64,000 bases of DNA, from positions 186,001 to 250,000 of the forward strand of contig OZ017757.1 in the NCBI GenBank assembly GCA_963969365.1. The letters run 5' to 3'. Made by a program: the position numbers and the translations under genes. Within the stretch, counting starts at the first letter, position 1. Each line of letters starts with the position of its first letter. The notes below the pieces were generated by a model that had not been told where the DNA came from, did no database searches, and worked only from the letters and a program-made list of their open reading frames with translations. Origin of the DNA: Asterochloris sp. CNOR1. Taxonomy: Eukaryota; Chlorophyta; Trebouxiophyceae; Trebouxiales; Trebouxiaceae. This document shows positions 54,001 through 64,000 of this stretch, in pieces.

Positions 54001-57000
54001 TTCCTGAACTTTTGCCTATGTCTCCTTGAGAATGGCTGCCGCAACTGGGCAGGGCGGGAGGCAGCAAGGTGTAGAGGGCCTCTCTGGGGTCCTCAGCAGT
54101 CACACTTTGAGGACTCCTGACACCCCTGCCTCTAGCATCTGGGGGTGGCAGCAAGAGTCCCTGAATGATCAGGTCTGTTTATTCGAGAGTGGCTGTTGCT
54201 GAGGGGCGGGTGTGATGTGCATGCCTGGGGACAGTAAGGTGCAAAGGGGCTCTCCAAGCTCTGCATCAGGCCTGCTGTGAAGCGGCCTGACATCCCTGCC
54301 TGTTGGTATGGGAGCAATGAGGTGCAGAGGCTCTCCTTGACCTCTGCGGCAGCCCTGACTTGAAACAGTCCTGGCAAACATTGCCTGCCTGTAGGTCTGG
54401 GGACAGCGAGGGCGCTGATGGCCTCATGAACATCGCGCTCATCCGCCGGGACTTCGATCAGGTTCGGGCCCACTCCAATGTTAACTTGCAGCAGCGGCTG
54501 AAGCGCCTGAGCCATGACCGCCCAGCCACCTACCGCAGGTGAGTCTGTGCCATTCTGTGCGTGGCCCTGAAGAGGGAGATGTTCTCTGCTAGGTCTTGCA
54601 CGAAGCGGCGCAGCATTCAGAGCGCCTCCGCCATGGCCGCCTGAAGGCAGCTCTGTGGCTCCTTTCTTGTCTAATTGTGTGTGTGATGGTGCACACCAAG
54701 AGGTGCTCAGGTCCTTGTGAAGCTGCTGCAGTTGCGGGCGTGGCAGTGCAAGCACTTGGTCTCAGGTCCAATGCAGGGCACGCCCGTGCAACTCCAGTGT
54801 TCAGCAATCTCCAGTTCCAGATGTGATCTGTCCTGTGGCCTGCAGAAAGGCCCAGAACTTCCAGCAGGAGCTGGAGCGCAAGTGCATGGGGCTCAGCGTG
54901 TCCTATGTGCAGAAGGAGCTGCAGGCGGTCAGGTTCCGGGCACACATGGAGGCCATTCAGGTGGGCAGGGGAAGGAGGCTGACAGGGTCAAGGATTCAGG
55001 ATGTTGCTGCACACAAATGCTCGTAAAGGCGCAGGAATTGTGAGGTGTCAGCCGTACAGGTGGGCAGCCTTCAGTGGCTTGAACAGACCTGCAGGTGCAC
55101 CGAGAGACCTGCCTGAGCTCTCTGGTCATGTCGTGCTGGCAGCCTCACAGGTGCTCAGGATTGCCACAAGGGCGCCTAGGGCCCTTCTCTCTTTGCCATC
55201 TCTGCATGTTGCCTATGCTCAACGGTCATCCGTGTGTCCCCTGCAGGAGGCCATATTGCAGCTGAAGCGCTGCGACTGGGTGCGTCCCCTGCTGGACATG
55301 CTGGAGAGCCACGCGCGCAAGGCACCAGGGCTGACCCACGGGCAGAAGGTGGTGGCTGACCACCTCTTCGACATCATCCTGAACAAGGTGAGCTGCCCCT
55401 GTCCTGACACCTGCCAGCTTGCTTGCCCTCAATCTTCCAACACCCTTGGCCCAGGCTGCACAGTGCTGGCAGGGACCAAACCCAGCCCCTCCAGCTCGAG
55501 AGGACACGCAAAGAGTTTAGACCAGTGATGTCTGTCAAGGGAGCAAGTCACACTGTTGCATGTGAGCTGTGCAGGCCGCTGGCATCTCTTGAGAGCATCG
55601 GTCTACCAGGGCGCATGGTCCCCCAGCATGGCGAGGCCACCGGCATGACAGGACCACTGCCCTTGAGAGCTGCCACCTGCCTGCGCAGGTCACAAGCAGC
55701 GCCGTCTCTTGCTCCCTGATCGTCCACATGGGGTCCACCAGAGGCTGCCAAGCCTTGCTGTAGCTCCTGCATCGCAGCGGTTGCCAGTGCAGGTTGCAGA
55801 CGTGCATAGCAGCCTGCATATCACAATAACACCTGTGAGGCACATCAGGGCAATGGGAGCGTGCCTGCTACACCTGGCATACATTGCTTTGGTAGTGTGT
55901 GTACCCCACTCAGCAAGGACAAGACGTCACTGCAGGAGACGCCAGTGGAGGCTACAGACATGCACAGCATTCCGGGCCTGTTGGCAGTTGCAGACTTTTG
56001 CCCCCAATGTTGTGTCCTCCTCTTGAGCTGCAGGCGCAGTGTGGCATGCTATCCTCTCCTCAGTTGTGATGTAGAGGTGGACTCCCCAACATGAAGTTGA
56101 GCCTGGTGCAGAGCGGCGTCAAAGCTAACAGAAGACATGGCAAGCTGCCATCTGAGCGATGTGATCGTGCGGCAGTTCAGCACAAGCTTACATCCCTCTC
56201 TGAAGCCCGCTTTGAGGATGTGCAGGACTCATTCACGCATCTACTGAAATCAATTTGCAGGGGCGATTAGTGGAGGTTGCAGACGTGCACGACGTCCTGG
56301 GCCAGCTGGCAGTTGGGGAGCACTACCAGCCCAACATGCAGGACACAGTCACTCTGCTGTGTCGCTTCATGGACATCCCCACCAAAGTAGGGGCTTCACA
56401 CCACCATCCCTGCAGCAGCACTTCTGCATGCATCTCTCTTCAGCAGCAGCTTGGTCGTCAGCAGCAGCAGCAGCAATGTGTGTCTCACCAAAGCAAACTT
56501 CCACAGCAGCTTTCTTGCATGAGCTCCTCTGCCTGGCATTTCCACCAGCAGCTTGTCCGTCACCTGAGCACATCTTTACAGCACCTCTGTCTAAGCTCCT
56601 CTGCCTGGAGCTTGCAGCAGCTGCTTGTGACTGACAAGCTCAGTCTTCCACAGCACCATTGTCGCCCTGCCTGGACTCATATCAGCACTTACTGCACCTG
56701 CAGTACCTGTGGGCCTGGCTGGCGGAGCACCTGGGCTTGGATGGATGCTCCCGTGTCATGAAGGTGAGCAGCCCCGACTCGGCCTGCTTTCCCCTCAGAA
56801 GTTGGGGAGCCAGCAGTACTCAGCAGGGCACATGCCTGCTGGAAGGCCTGCCCCCCTGATCTGCGCCCCCGACTGCTGCATAGCGATCCTGGTTTGAAGG
56901 GCCAAATGCTGCCTCAAGGACTGGCAACACTACCAGTTGTCGGCTCACACAAGTAGAGGACCTCAGTTGTGCACATGCGGCTAGGAAGGGCCCCACTACC

Positions 57001-58358
57001 AGCTGCCAGGCTCAAGCATGAGGGGGCATCAGTCTGCACATGTGGCATAGTTGCCACAGCTGAGCGCTGATGCCTGGTGGAGCAGCACCTGAAAGGACAG
57101 GCAGATGCCCTGGCGTGGCCAGTGGGGCCTTCATGGCAGTTTCACCTGGCCTTGACTCCTTGTCTGTGCTGACTGGATACCTGTTGCTTGGGAAACAGGC
57201 CATCCCATGCCAATGCATTGCAGGCATGTGGGCTGGAGTGGCAATCATCCCAATCAGGGGTTATAGGGTCCACCCAGTGCTGGGCTGTTACTTGCTGTCT
57301 TGCCTCTTGCAGCGCTCTGCCAAGTGCCCGTGCGGGCGCTTGAGCTGCACCAACACATCTGGCTTGCTAGGGTCGACTCAACTCAGGACACTTGTTGCGT
57401 TCTGCCCCCACCCCTGCAGGCATATGAGCTGAGATGGCGCATGGTCAACCCAGGCTTCCTGCCCATGCGGGCTGCCCAGAAGTTCATGCGCCCCGTCAAG
57501 GAGATGCGGGAGGGCTTCATGCTCAGCACTGAAGGGCAGCAGGGCTGGCAGCAGACGGCAGGTGTGCTGGACAGAGCTGGCTTGCAAAACCTGTCGCACC
57601 CGGGCAGGACGCACTGCCGTCCATCCTGTAAAAGATAGAGGGGCAGACCATTGCGCCTTAAGACTTTTGGCAGGCTGACTGCATGCAGTCAGGCAAGGCA
57701 GGTGCAGCTTCTGACAGCACTGCCAGAATCAGCTCGGCCACATGGGGTCTGCACTGCTGTGGTGGCTGTGGTCCTGCCGCACAAGCTGTGTCTTGCGGGT
57801 CAGTCCAGCTGGCTCCTGCTGTCTGCACAGCGCACATCACCAGACTTGAGCAGCTCTGCAGCTCCTGCGCTGGTGCAGCCACAACCTGGCTTCACCAGAG
57901 GCTCTGTATCAGGGGTGGCTGTTCGAGATCATCTGCAGGACCCTTTGTTGGCTCTCATGTACTAGCATATCTGGTCGCAACTCACTTCTCAATTGTTGCT
58001 CACTGCAGACCCATCATTGCCTGGTAGCCACAGGCACTCAGAGACCCCCCGCCACAATGTGGCAGCCACCCGCCAGTTCATGCAGCAGTACAGCATCTTT
58101 GCAGCCAGCCATGGAGCCGCAACGCTGCAGAAGCAGAGGGTGCAGGCCTCAGCTTCAATGCCTCCCACCCCTCGAGTCAAGATTGGACAGTCTGCACCAC
58201 TGCAAATTGCATCATTGCAGCACCCGGGCAGCCAATCTAGCCGTGATCCAGTGCACACAGCTCATAGTAGCAGGGTCAGATTTGCAGCAGCAGATGCTGA
58301 CAGCACTGCTCAGCTTCAAGGGGGGGCCAGCCTGTTGGCAGAAGCACCAGCTGCCTAG
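48001..58358 (+). CDS. Large unknown helical protein, about 18 exons
   Basis: Exons with matching phases: 48001-48027 (MSPTNFTLK), 48161-48308, 48704-48882, 49738-49816, 50267-50347, 51129-51243, 51746-51848; then about 52317-52608; then 53348-53484, 54395-54538, 54846-54960, 55247-55387, 56261-56386, 56704-56763, 57420-57561, 58009-58358 (TAG). Joins between 51848 and 53348 are unresolved and at least one exon near 52930-52980 (LSILIELAKVVK) belongs there. Features: Pro/Ser-rich N-terminus; basic PARWLATAKRRMEAG; LFEALYNRIAAQLILLQHKM and VVRFDIVKYLEALTP; a coiled middle (IRRDFDQVRAHSNVNLQQRL, ELERKCMGLSVSYVQKELQA); ILQLKRCDWVRPLLDMLESH; TVTLLCRFMDIPT; YLWAWLAEHLGLDGCSRV; then AYELRWRMVNPGFLPMRAAQ and a Ser/Gln-rich tail. 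Soluble, no membrane segment. It suggests a cytoskeletal or spindle scaffold, but I cannot name a family. Confidence 0.7.
50437..51090 (+). repeat. Echoes of exon 51129 start plus a 90-base tandem array
   Basis: Three pieces copy the exon start (GCGCGGTGGCTGGCCACTGC ... ATGGAGGCGGGGCAGGCCCC): 50455-50510 (GCGCGGTGGCTGGACAGTGC, GAGGCGGGGCAGATCCC), 50562-50603 (GGCGGCTGGCTGCAGCTCAG, GCATGGAGGCAGGGCC) and 51046-51085 (CAGCGCGACGGCTGGCCACG). Between them, 50610-50870 holds three or four units of about 90 bases (TGCAGTGTGCCCTCATCCTG, ATGCCAGCTGCAGGCTCTGC). Confidence 0.75.
52576..52692 (+). repeat. Tandem duplication of an exon end and its donor
   Basis: CTCCAGTCGGGAACAGGGGC, AAAAAGCAGGAGGTGAGTGT, GGGTCATGATCAAGCC at 52577 is repeated as CTCCTGTGGGGAACAGAGAC, AAGAAGCAGATGGTGAGTCT, GGGTCATGACCAAGTC at 52641. 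Period 64. Both copies have a consensus GTGAGT, and reading through the first donor to the second stays open (106 codons in all), so alternative donors could both be used. Confidence 0.9.
53540..53700 (+). repeat. Echoes of exon 53348 end
   Basis: The exon end CCGTGGCAGCAGCAGAGAGT then GAGTGCCCCCGCCATGG recurs as CCATGGCAGCAGTAGGGAGT, TGAGTGCCCCTGCCACA at 53557 and ACGTGGCAGTTGCAGGGAGT, GAGCGCACCTGCTGC at 53661. The copied donors GTTGAG and GTGAGC are weak and good, respectively. Confidence 0.75.
54030..54400 (+). repeat. Tandem copies leading into exon 54395
   Basis: About three diverged units of 110-120 bases, marked by GGCAGCAAGGTGTAGAGGGC near 54059, GGGGACAGTAAGGTGCAAAG near 54227 and GGAGCAATGAGGTGCAGAGG near 54311, each followed by CTCTCC/CTCTGG and later CTGACA(C/T)CCCTGCCT. 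The second begins CCTGGGGACAGTAAGG, like the true exon start TCTGGGGACAGCGAGG at 54396. Confidence 0.65.
55780..56010 (+). repeat. Two echoes of exon 56261
   Basis: The exon starts TTAGTGGAGGTTGCAGACGT then GCACGACGTCCTGGGCCAGC, TGGCAGTTGGGGAGC. Upstream copies: AGTGCAGGTTGCAGACGTGC at 55788 (short) and CAGTGGAGGCTACAGACATG, CACAGCATTCCGGGCCTGTT, GGCAGTTGCAGAC at 55950. The second is 50 codons' worth of recognisable but out-of-frame sequence. Confidence 0.75.
57215..57255 (+). repeat. Echo of exon 57420 start
   Basis: TTGCAGGCATGTGGGCTGGA then GTGGCAATCATCCCAATCAG resembles the exon start CTGCAGGCATATGAGCTGAG, ATGGCGCATGGTCAACCCAG 200 bases later. Confidence 0.65.
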
Positions 58359-59605
58359 GCTGGCTTTGTGCGGCAAGCCTGTCCCCATCTGCCTCCCTCT
58401 TGATGCACAGTAACTAAGGTAGTTCCAATGTACTGTCCACCAGAACATCTAGCTTCATGCAGCGACAGTCAGCAATGGTGCAGTCATTCAACAATCTCTC
58501 AGGCTTGCAACAGATGTCAATACATCAAGTCAATGTGTTGTTATCAAGATTTCACGTGCACAGCAAGCCTGGACACCCTTGATGAGCAGTCCTCAGTGGA
58601 GCAAGGCTGCGGTCAGAGCAGCACACTGGAGTTGCTGCGTGGCTTGTAGAAAGACCCAAACGGCCCGCCGCTGCCGCCACTCTGCCCTGTACCTGCACCA
58701 GGAGCACCTCATCAGTCAACAAAGCGGCATGGGAGGAGCTGTTTGAGTGCCTGAGAGGTGCATGCAACTATCTGAGTATGGTTCAATCCCTGCTTGACAT
58801 CAGCCAGAGGTGCACTTCAGCATCAGGGTGCCTGAGACAAGGCATGCTCCCCTGCAATGTCCGAAGCACAGATGACATGCTGCACCTGAGCCATTTAAGG
58901 CAGCATCCCGCTCTGTGTCTACATAAAGGACCTGGGCTCCAGAGCTGGTGACTGCAGAGGGTGGTGGGGAGCTCGCTCCATTTGCGCTGGCACCGTTTGA
59001 GCGCTTCTGCAGTGTGGCAGGGACAGCAGTAAGCAGCCGCAGCATTGCTTGGCAGCGTATGTTCCTTCTGGCATCGCCAGTGCAGGTTTGCAAGGCCACT
59101 TTCCAGCAGCCTCTGCATGGGCAAATAGTCTCGCATGCATGTGTGCAGGTCACAGCAACCCTGGCTAGTGGCGACCTTCTCAAGCACAACCCTTGGTCAG
59201 CTGATCACATTTGACAGCAAGTGCTCAGCACGCTGGCCCCTCTGCAGAGCACTGACGAGGCCAGCAGGGCTATTTCAGGCTAGGATGGCAGCAAAAGCTG
59301 TAATATTGACAAAGCATGGGCTTTTGGGACAAGTTTGGCGTCCAGGGCTGCCCTGTCCTCTTCAAAGATGCTTGAGGTTGGCACTGAGCCCCTTTCCCCC
59401 GTAAGGTTGGGTCAGCAAGAAAAACTCCAGCCAAGCAATGGCATCATCTCCACCGTGCTCACCGGCTGTTCTGCACCACTCAGGCCGCCAGAATTGCTGC
59501 GGCAGCTGACAGCAACACTGGCCAACAAGAGGGGTCTGCAGGCAATGCAACAGACTGCGGCAGATTCTCACCCGCCGGTCTGTACCGCTCAAGCCACCGG
59601 GGCTG
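58359..59605. other. Convergent spacer
   Basis: Lies between the stop of the 48001 gene and the proposed stop of the minus-strand gene. Minus-strand open stretches at 58783-59189 are Cys-rich but show no domain. If the minus-strand gene uses its alternative C-terminal frame, further exons could lie here. Confidence 0.3.
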
Positions 59606-62600
59606 CTACGCTGGCTGACTGCGATCTCCACCCAGTTCTTGGCGTGCTCGGACAGGCCCGGCCGCAGCGCCGGGGGCTTGTTCAGGTCTTCTGGCATGTG
59701 GGTAGGGTTGGGGCTGCGCGGTCGTGACGTGACCTGCCATGCCGGCATGACCACTGGCCCTGCAGCCACGAGACTGATGCTGTTTGCTAATCTGCTGAAC
59801 AGGTGGCTTCAAGCATGTCAGGCGCGTCAGATGCCACAAGCTTGTGTCTCATGGGCTGGACACCTCACATGCAGCATGGCTTGAGGGGCAGCTGCAACCC
59901 GCTGTAGTACAGACTGTTTCCGAGGTGGCAACTGGCCCAGTGACCTCCGTATCCGGCTTGGGTCGGTGCAGCAGCATTGTCATCAGGACACGCAGGCATG
60001 CATGAGTGGCTCACTGTGGCCAGATGCCTGAGGTGCAGCTGCATCGTCCCTGACACCTGCGCCGTTCTCTTGGTGGCTGCTGCTGCCACCAGTGCGAGTG
60101 GACTGCCGGCGTGCTGCCTGCTCGCTCTGCTGAGCCCGACTGCCAGTTGCGGGCCTCAGCAAACCTGCCCGCTGTGGCTGCTCGCCCCTGTTCAGAGTCT
60201 GGTAGGCCGCTGCAGGCTGGAGAGGGGCAGCTGGGGCACCTCTATTCAGCCTGCAGGCAGGAGGCCAACCATTCAAAGTGTGAACCTTTACTTGCTGGAC
60301 CTGAATTTGGCAGGCATGACAGTGGACTCGTTGCAGGTCCCCACCTGAGCTGGGGGAAGCCGTCCAAGCTGACGGCGGGCCCTGAAGGCTCTGGCTCAGC
60401 CTCCTGTGGCGTCTGCTGGCGGTGCGCAGACTGCGCATTACTCCAGGGCCACCCACTGCTGCCCGAAGGACTGCTGGGGCGCCCGGCCCAGCTTGGTCCC
60501 TGCAGGCCAACAGGTGTTCCAAGTGCTAGGCAAGACCTTGCTGTTGTTGGAGGCGTCAAGCACACCACTAACAGGACTGCAGCTTTGCTGCCTGCAGTGG
60601 CATGCTGAAGGAGGCTAGCGATCTAACCTGTGCTACATGGGCAAGGGTCCCCAACCGCCAACAGCATCTTGTGATTCTATGGCGTGATTCTGCCTGACCT
60701 TGAGCCCCAGGTATAGGGCAACCACATGCTGCACACACTGGCAGCTTGCATTTGTAGGCAGCACATGCAGCTGAGCAGGATCTGCAGGCCAATCCATACA
60801 CTGCAGATGCTGGCAGCATGAGTCTAAAGGAAGCGCACCAACATGCTTGTGGCTGAGCAGCAGCTATTGGCCAACCCACATGCTGCCTTCAATGGCATCA
60901 GTGAGGATGAAAGGAAGCACCACACCCTGCTTGCACATGAACTGAGGCAACCACTGGGCATAAGTGACGCTCAAGACTGCTGGCAACTGACCTGGCGGTC
61001 CTGCTGCACATTTCCCCGCCATTGCCCCAGCTGGTGTTCCCGATCCTCCTCTCGCTGTTGCCTGTCCAGAGCTTGAGCCTGCACAGGGGAACAGGAAAGT
61101 GCCATTGTCTTGAGCCTACACAGGAGGGAAGGAAAGGCATCAGAGCTGCAGGTCAGGAGAGCACTGGGCAGGGCACATGAGCTGTAGGCAAAGTAGCCTT
61201 GGTCAAAGGCTGACCTCTTGTGTGACTCCCAGCCAATGGCGAGCCTGCCATGCAAGCGCTCCCAGGCTGAGCAGGAGCAGCCCGATGCCAGCCACCACCT
61301 GCAGGATGGCAGCGCATGAATGGCTGAGCTTGGGAAGGGCACAAACAACATGGCATGACTCCACACACCAGCCACCACCTGCAGAGTGGCAGTGTGAAAG
61401 TACAGGCCTGGGAAGTCCACAAGTACGTCTCATTCACCACAAAGGCAAAAAGTGCGATGTGAGATGTGGGACAGGAAGTGGCCCAGGGAGATTCCCCACA
61501 TCAGCGGCAGCACAGGTGCAGTGCTGATCCGCTGTGCCATGCAGCAGGGACACATCCTCTCGCCTCTCTCAATCAGCACAGCAGTTGAGGCACAGGATTT
61601 CCCTTACGCCAGTGGAGGCAGAGATGCAGGCAGAGCTCTTTACCAGCACCGACAGAGGGCTGCTGCAGATGCAGCACTTTGCTGCACAGCATTGCAGAGG
61701 CAACACTGAAGTCAGGTGTTGTGGTGAAGGCAAACCCCTTGTCACGGGCAGTCAAGTCTTTCCAATGCTGTCGGCCAACCTGCGGCTCGGGTAGCCGTGG
61801 TGCCGATGGGGGTGCAGCCATCTGCATCTGCTGATGGCGTTGCTGGGGCTGCTGCTGCTCCTGTTGCTGCCTGTAGACGTTCTCCTGCAGGTGGCTAATG
61901 CAGCTGGTGGCCCTGGCTCAATATTGTGCGGACAGTGCTCTGTGCAAGCCGCGGCACGTGAGCCATTCTTCATGGCGCAGGAGGAACACTGCAAGCAAGC
62001 TGTCCGCAGCACTGCTGGAGTGCAAGGCTTGGGAGGCTGTAGTCATAGCACCATGCAGCACCATGTCGACGCATGTGGTGTGTGCTGCACTGATTGGCTG
62101 TGCCTTGCCTGGCAGCTGAAGGAGGCTCAGAAGGAATAGCAAGCTGATTGGGAGACGCAGCAAATGCATGATTGCAAGAGCTGGCCATTCCAACATCCCT
62201 GGGCATGAGTGCTGCCCTGACATCACAAGGATCAAGGTCACACTCACCAAGAAGACCTTTGGAAAACACCATTTATGCGCCTGTCTGACAGGTGAATGCA
62301 GGCTTGAATGCCCCAGCCAGCCAAAGGCAACCTCACCTGCTGTTGGAGATACTGCAGACGGCACTGACCATCAAAAGCGCCTGTCTCAGGCAGGCCCACG
62401 TCCTTCTGCCACTCCTTGACCGCCTCAGCTGTGAGGGCGCCAAAAAACCCTGCACTGAAGGGGCCAGCACTCACTGTGCTGTACCAGATGCACATACAGG
62501 TACTTCCTGCAGAGGTTGACAGACGGCTGTGGCAAAGGCCACAGCTGTGGGGCAGTCGGAGCAGAGGTTGAGTATGCTGTCAACCAGTTGGAAGGCAACA

Positions 62601-63566
62601 TGGCTTTCCAAGCCTGTCACAGGGGTGGTCAGACCAGACAGCTTTCAGGGCAGACACAGTTCCAGTGCTCCAAGCCGCCAAGCCCAGTTCCAGCATGCCT
62701 AGCAACCTGTGAGCCAGTCACCACAGCCGGCCAGATCATTGCCTCAACAGACATGTGCACCAGTCCCGTGTCCTGAGCAGCAGAGAGATCATGCAGATGT
62801 GTCTCACCAGTTGCCATGCAGGATGATCAAGGAGGCAGAACGATAAAGAAACAGGAATCGGGTGCCCCGCATGGCAGCCAAAGCACTGCAGCAGCGCACC
62901 TGTGTACCCATCTGGTGTCTCCTGCAGCTTGGTGATGTAGCCCTGACTGTGCAGAAAGCGCTGCAGCTCCACCACGCCGTCCCCTGCAGAGATCAGCAGC
63001 CCAGCATTGGTCACCTATGCTCAGTCTAAGTAAGAGTATAGTGACAAATGTAGCTCTGACTGTGCAGAACGCGCTGCATCCCCACCACGCCAGCTTTCCA
63101 AATGGGAGCGAGGTGTTCCTCTGGGAAGGGTGACATGCTCACTGTGCTTCCAGAGTAGCATGATGTGAGCAGAGACACTCCAGCTCAGCAGAGCAGGAGA
63201 CCCGACGGTGCACTTGGCAGCCACCCTTAAGAACCGTGTTCAGGCAGGGGTCCATGCAAGCAGCCGTCTGGTATTAAGCAACAAGATGGGGTTGAAGCAG
63301 ATGCACACACAAGGACCTGCTGTAGGCGTCCTGGTACATTGCAAGCTGCCAGAGTTGGCTGCGCACATAACAACACTGTATGACACCTGGGCTGCTACCG
63401 AAGCACTAAGCAGCTTAGAAGCCAGAATGCAGGCTGCCATGGACATGCATGGAGGGCAAATCTCACCATATGATCCCTCAGTTAGCGTCTGAGCCCCGAA
63501 GTTGTATGTGGGCACACCTGCCTGCTGCAGGGTGCGCTGACGAGCCCTGAAGTCGTGTGGGGAGAC
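59606..63566 (-). CDS. Peptidoglycan-binding-like domain protein with a membrane helix (5' end unresolved)
   Basis: Exons, minus strand: 63566-63467, 62983-62900, 62449-62337, 61884-61780, 61298-61215, 61078-60992, 60499-60345, then probably 60209-60057 and 59759-59606. The first three join into one peptidoglycan-binding-like (PF01471) domain: LTEGSYGDGVVELQRFLHSQ, GYI...DGYTGFFGALTAEA, VKEWQKDVGLPETGAFDG. Next come a Gln-rich linker (ENVYRQQQEQQQPQQRHQQ), a single membrane helix encoded by one 84-base exon (VVAGIGLLLLSLGALAWQAR), a charged helix (AQALDRQQREEDREHQLGQW) and a Pro/Ser-rich stretch. The last two exons are open in two frames; one closes at TAG 59606, the other reads LNKPPALRPGLSEHAKNWVE, so the C-terminus is uncertain. 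Plant plastid proteins such as pTAC5 carry this domain fused to other modules, so a plastid location is a reasonable inference. Upstream exons lie to the right or beyond the window. Confidence 0.7.
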
Positions 63567-64000
63567 CTGCAGATGCCCAGGCACTTATGAATACGACGAG
63601 GTGCCAGGCAGTCATAGCAGGATGCATTCGTCAACCGCAGCAGCCTGCCAGTTGACAGCATTGCATGACACCACAGCACCTGTGCTTGATGCGCACTGGC
63701 CTGCTATGTGAGATAAAGGCTGCAGTGGATACGCAGCATGTGGGGACTCACTGCTGTGCTTGCTGAACATGCATAGCGCCCGCCACGCAGATGCTGCTTG
63801 CCTGCAGCGGCCGATACCCAATGTCAGCGCTTGTGACAGCTAAGCACCTGGGGCACAGCATGGCATATGGGGACCTCACATCCTGCTCGTGGGAGAGCAG
63901 CTCTGAGGCGGTCAATGCTATGTCTTGAATTTGTTCTTAGAGACATGTTGTGGGCAGCAGTGGCTCTGAGCCCCCGCTTCATGTTGTTCTGATAGGCAGC
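63567..64000. other. Right edge, probably upstream exons or intron of the minus-strand gene
   Basis: The exon at 63566 starts in phase 0 after a CTGCAG acceptor on the minus strand, so coding exons must lie further right. I could not close one within the remaining 430 bases. Confidence 0.35.

Noticed and set aside
58783-59189. Cys-rich minus-strand frame read as a DnaJ-type zinc domain of a pTAC5-like protein
   Set aside because: The cysteines do not follow the CxxCxGxG pattern and no splice link to the peptidoglycan-binding exons was found.

Overview
The window looks like nuclear DNA of a green alga, most likely a trebouxiophyte-type chlorophyte. Genes are cut into many short exons (27 to 540 bases) by GT-AG introns with TGCAG acceptors, the sequence is GC-rich, and the recognisable proteins are eukaryotic (ORC3, the plant-type endocytic protein TPLATE, an aldehyde dehydrogenase). 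The clade is an inference; there is no rRNA or organelle marker here.

Layout. 1-3996 (+): the 3' part of the replication-origin gene ORC3, cut by the left edge. 4397-7640 (-): two damaged copies of a multi-unit zinc-ribbon gene. 7873-9123 (+): a small unknown helical protein gene. 9708-23737 (+): a complete TPLATE gene in 22 exons. 23858-26024 (-): an unknown coiled-coil protein gene, convergent with TPLATE. 26100-34420: three more zinc-ribbon genes plus one decayed copy, interleaved with broken ORC3 pieces in both orientations. 35634-43541 (+): an aldehyde dehydrogenase gene (first short exon not found). 44246-47610: two further zinc-ribbon genes (-) with another ORC3 fossil between them. 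48001-58358 (+): a large unknown, mostly helical protein gene. 59606-63566 (-): a peptidoglycan-binding-like domain protein with one membrane helix, probably continuing past the right edge.

Two themes stand out. First, the zinc-ribbon genes sit in a repeated module: zinc-ribbon gene, a shared 3' flank, then a piece of ORC3 in convergent orientation. The intact ORC3 at the left edge, with zinc-ribbon copy 1 immediately behind it, has exactly this arrangement and may be the source locus. Second, introns of the unrelated host genes repeatedly hold degraded copies of the neighbouring exon's edge including its splice site ('exon-edge echoes'): acceptor-side copies lie upstream and donor-side copies downstream. 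I saw about twenty cases in four genes. This points to intron growth by tandem duplication across splice junctions and is the most unusual structural signal in the window.

Exon coordinates were set by hand from splice motifs, reading phase and remembered family sequences; no alignment was run. No tRNA, rRNA, CRISPR array or recognisable autonomous transposon was seen.
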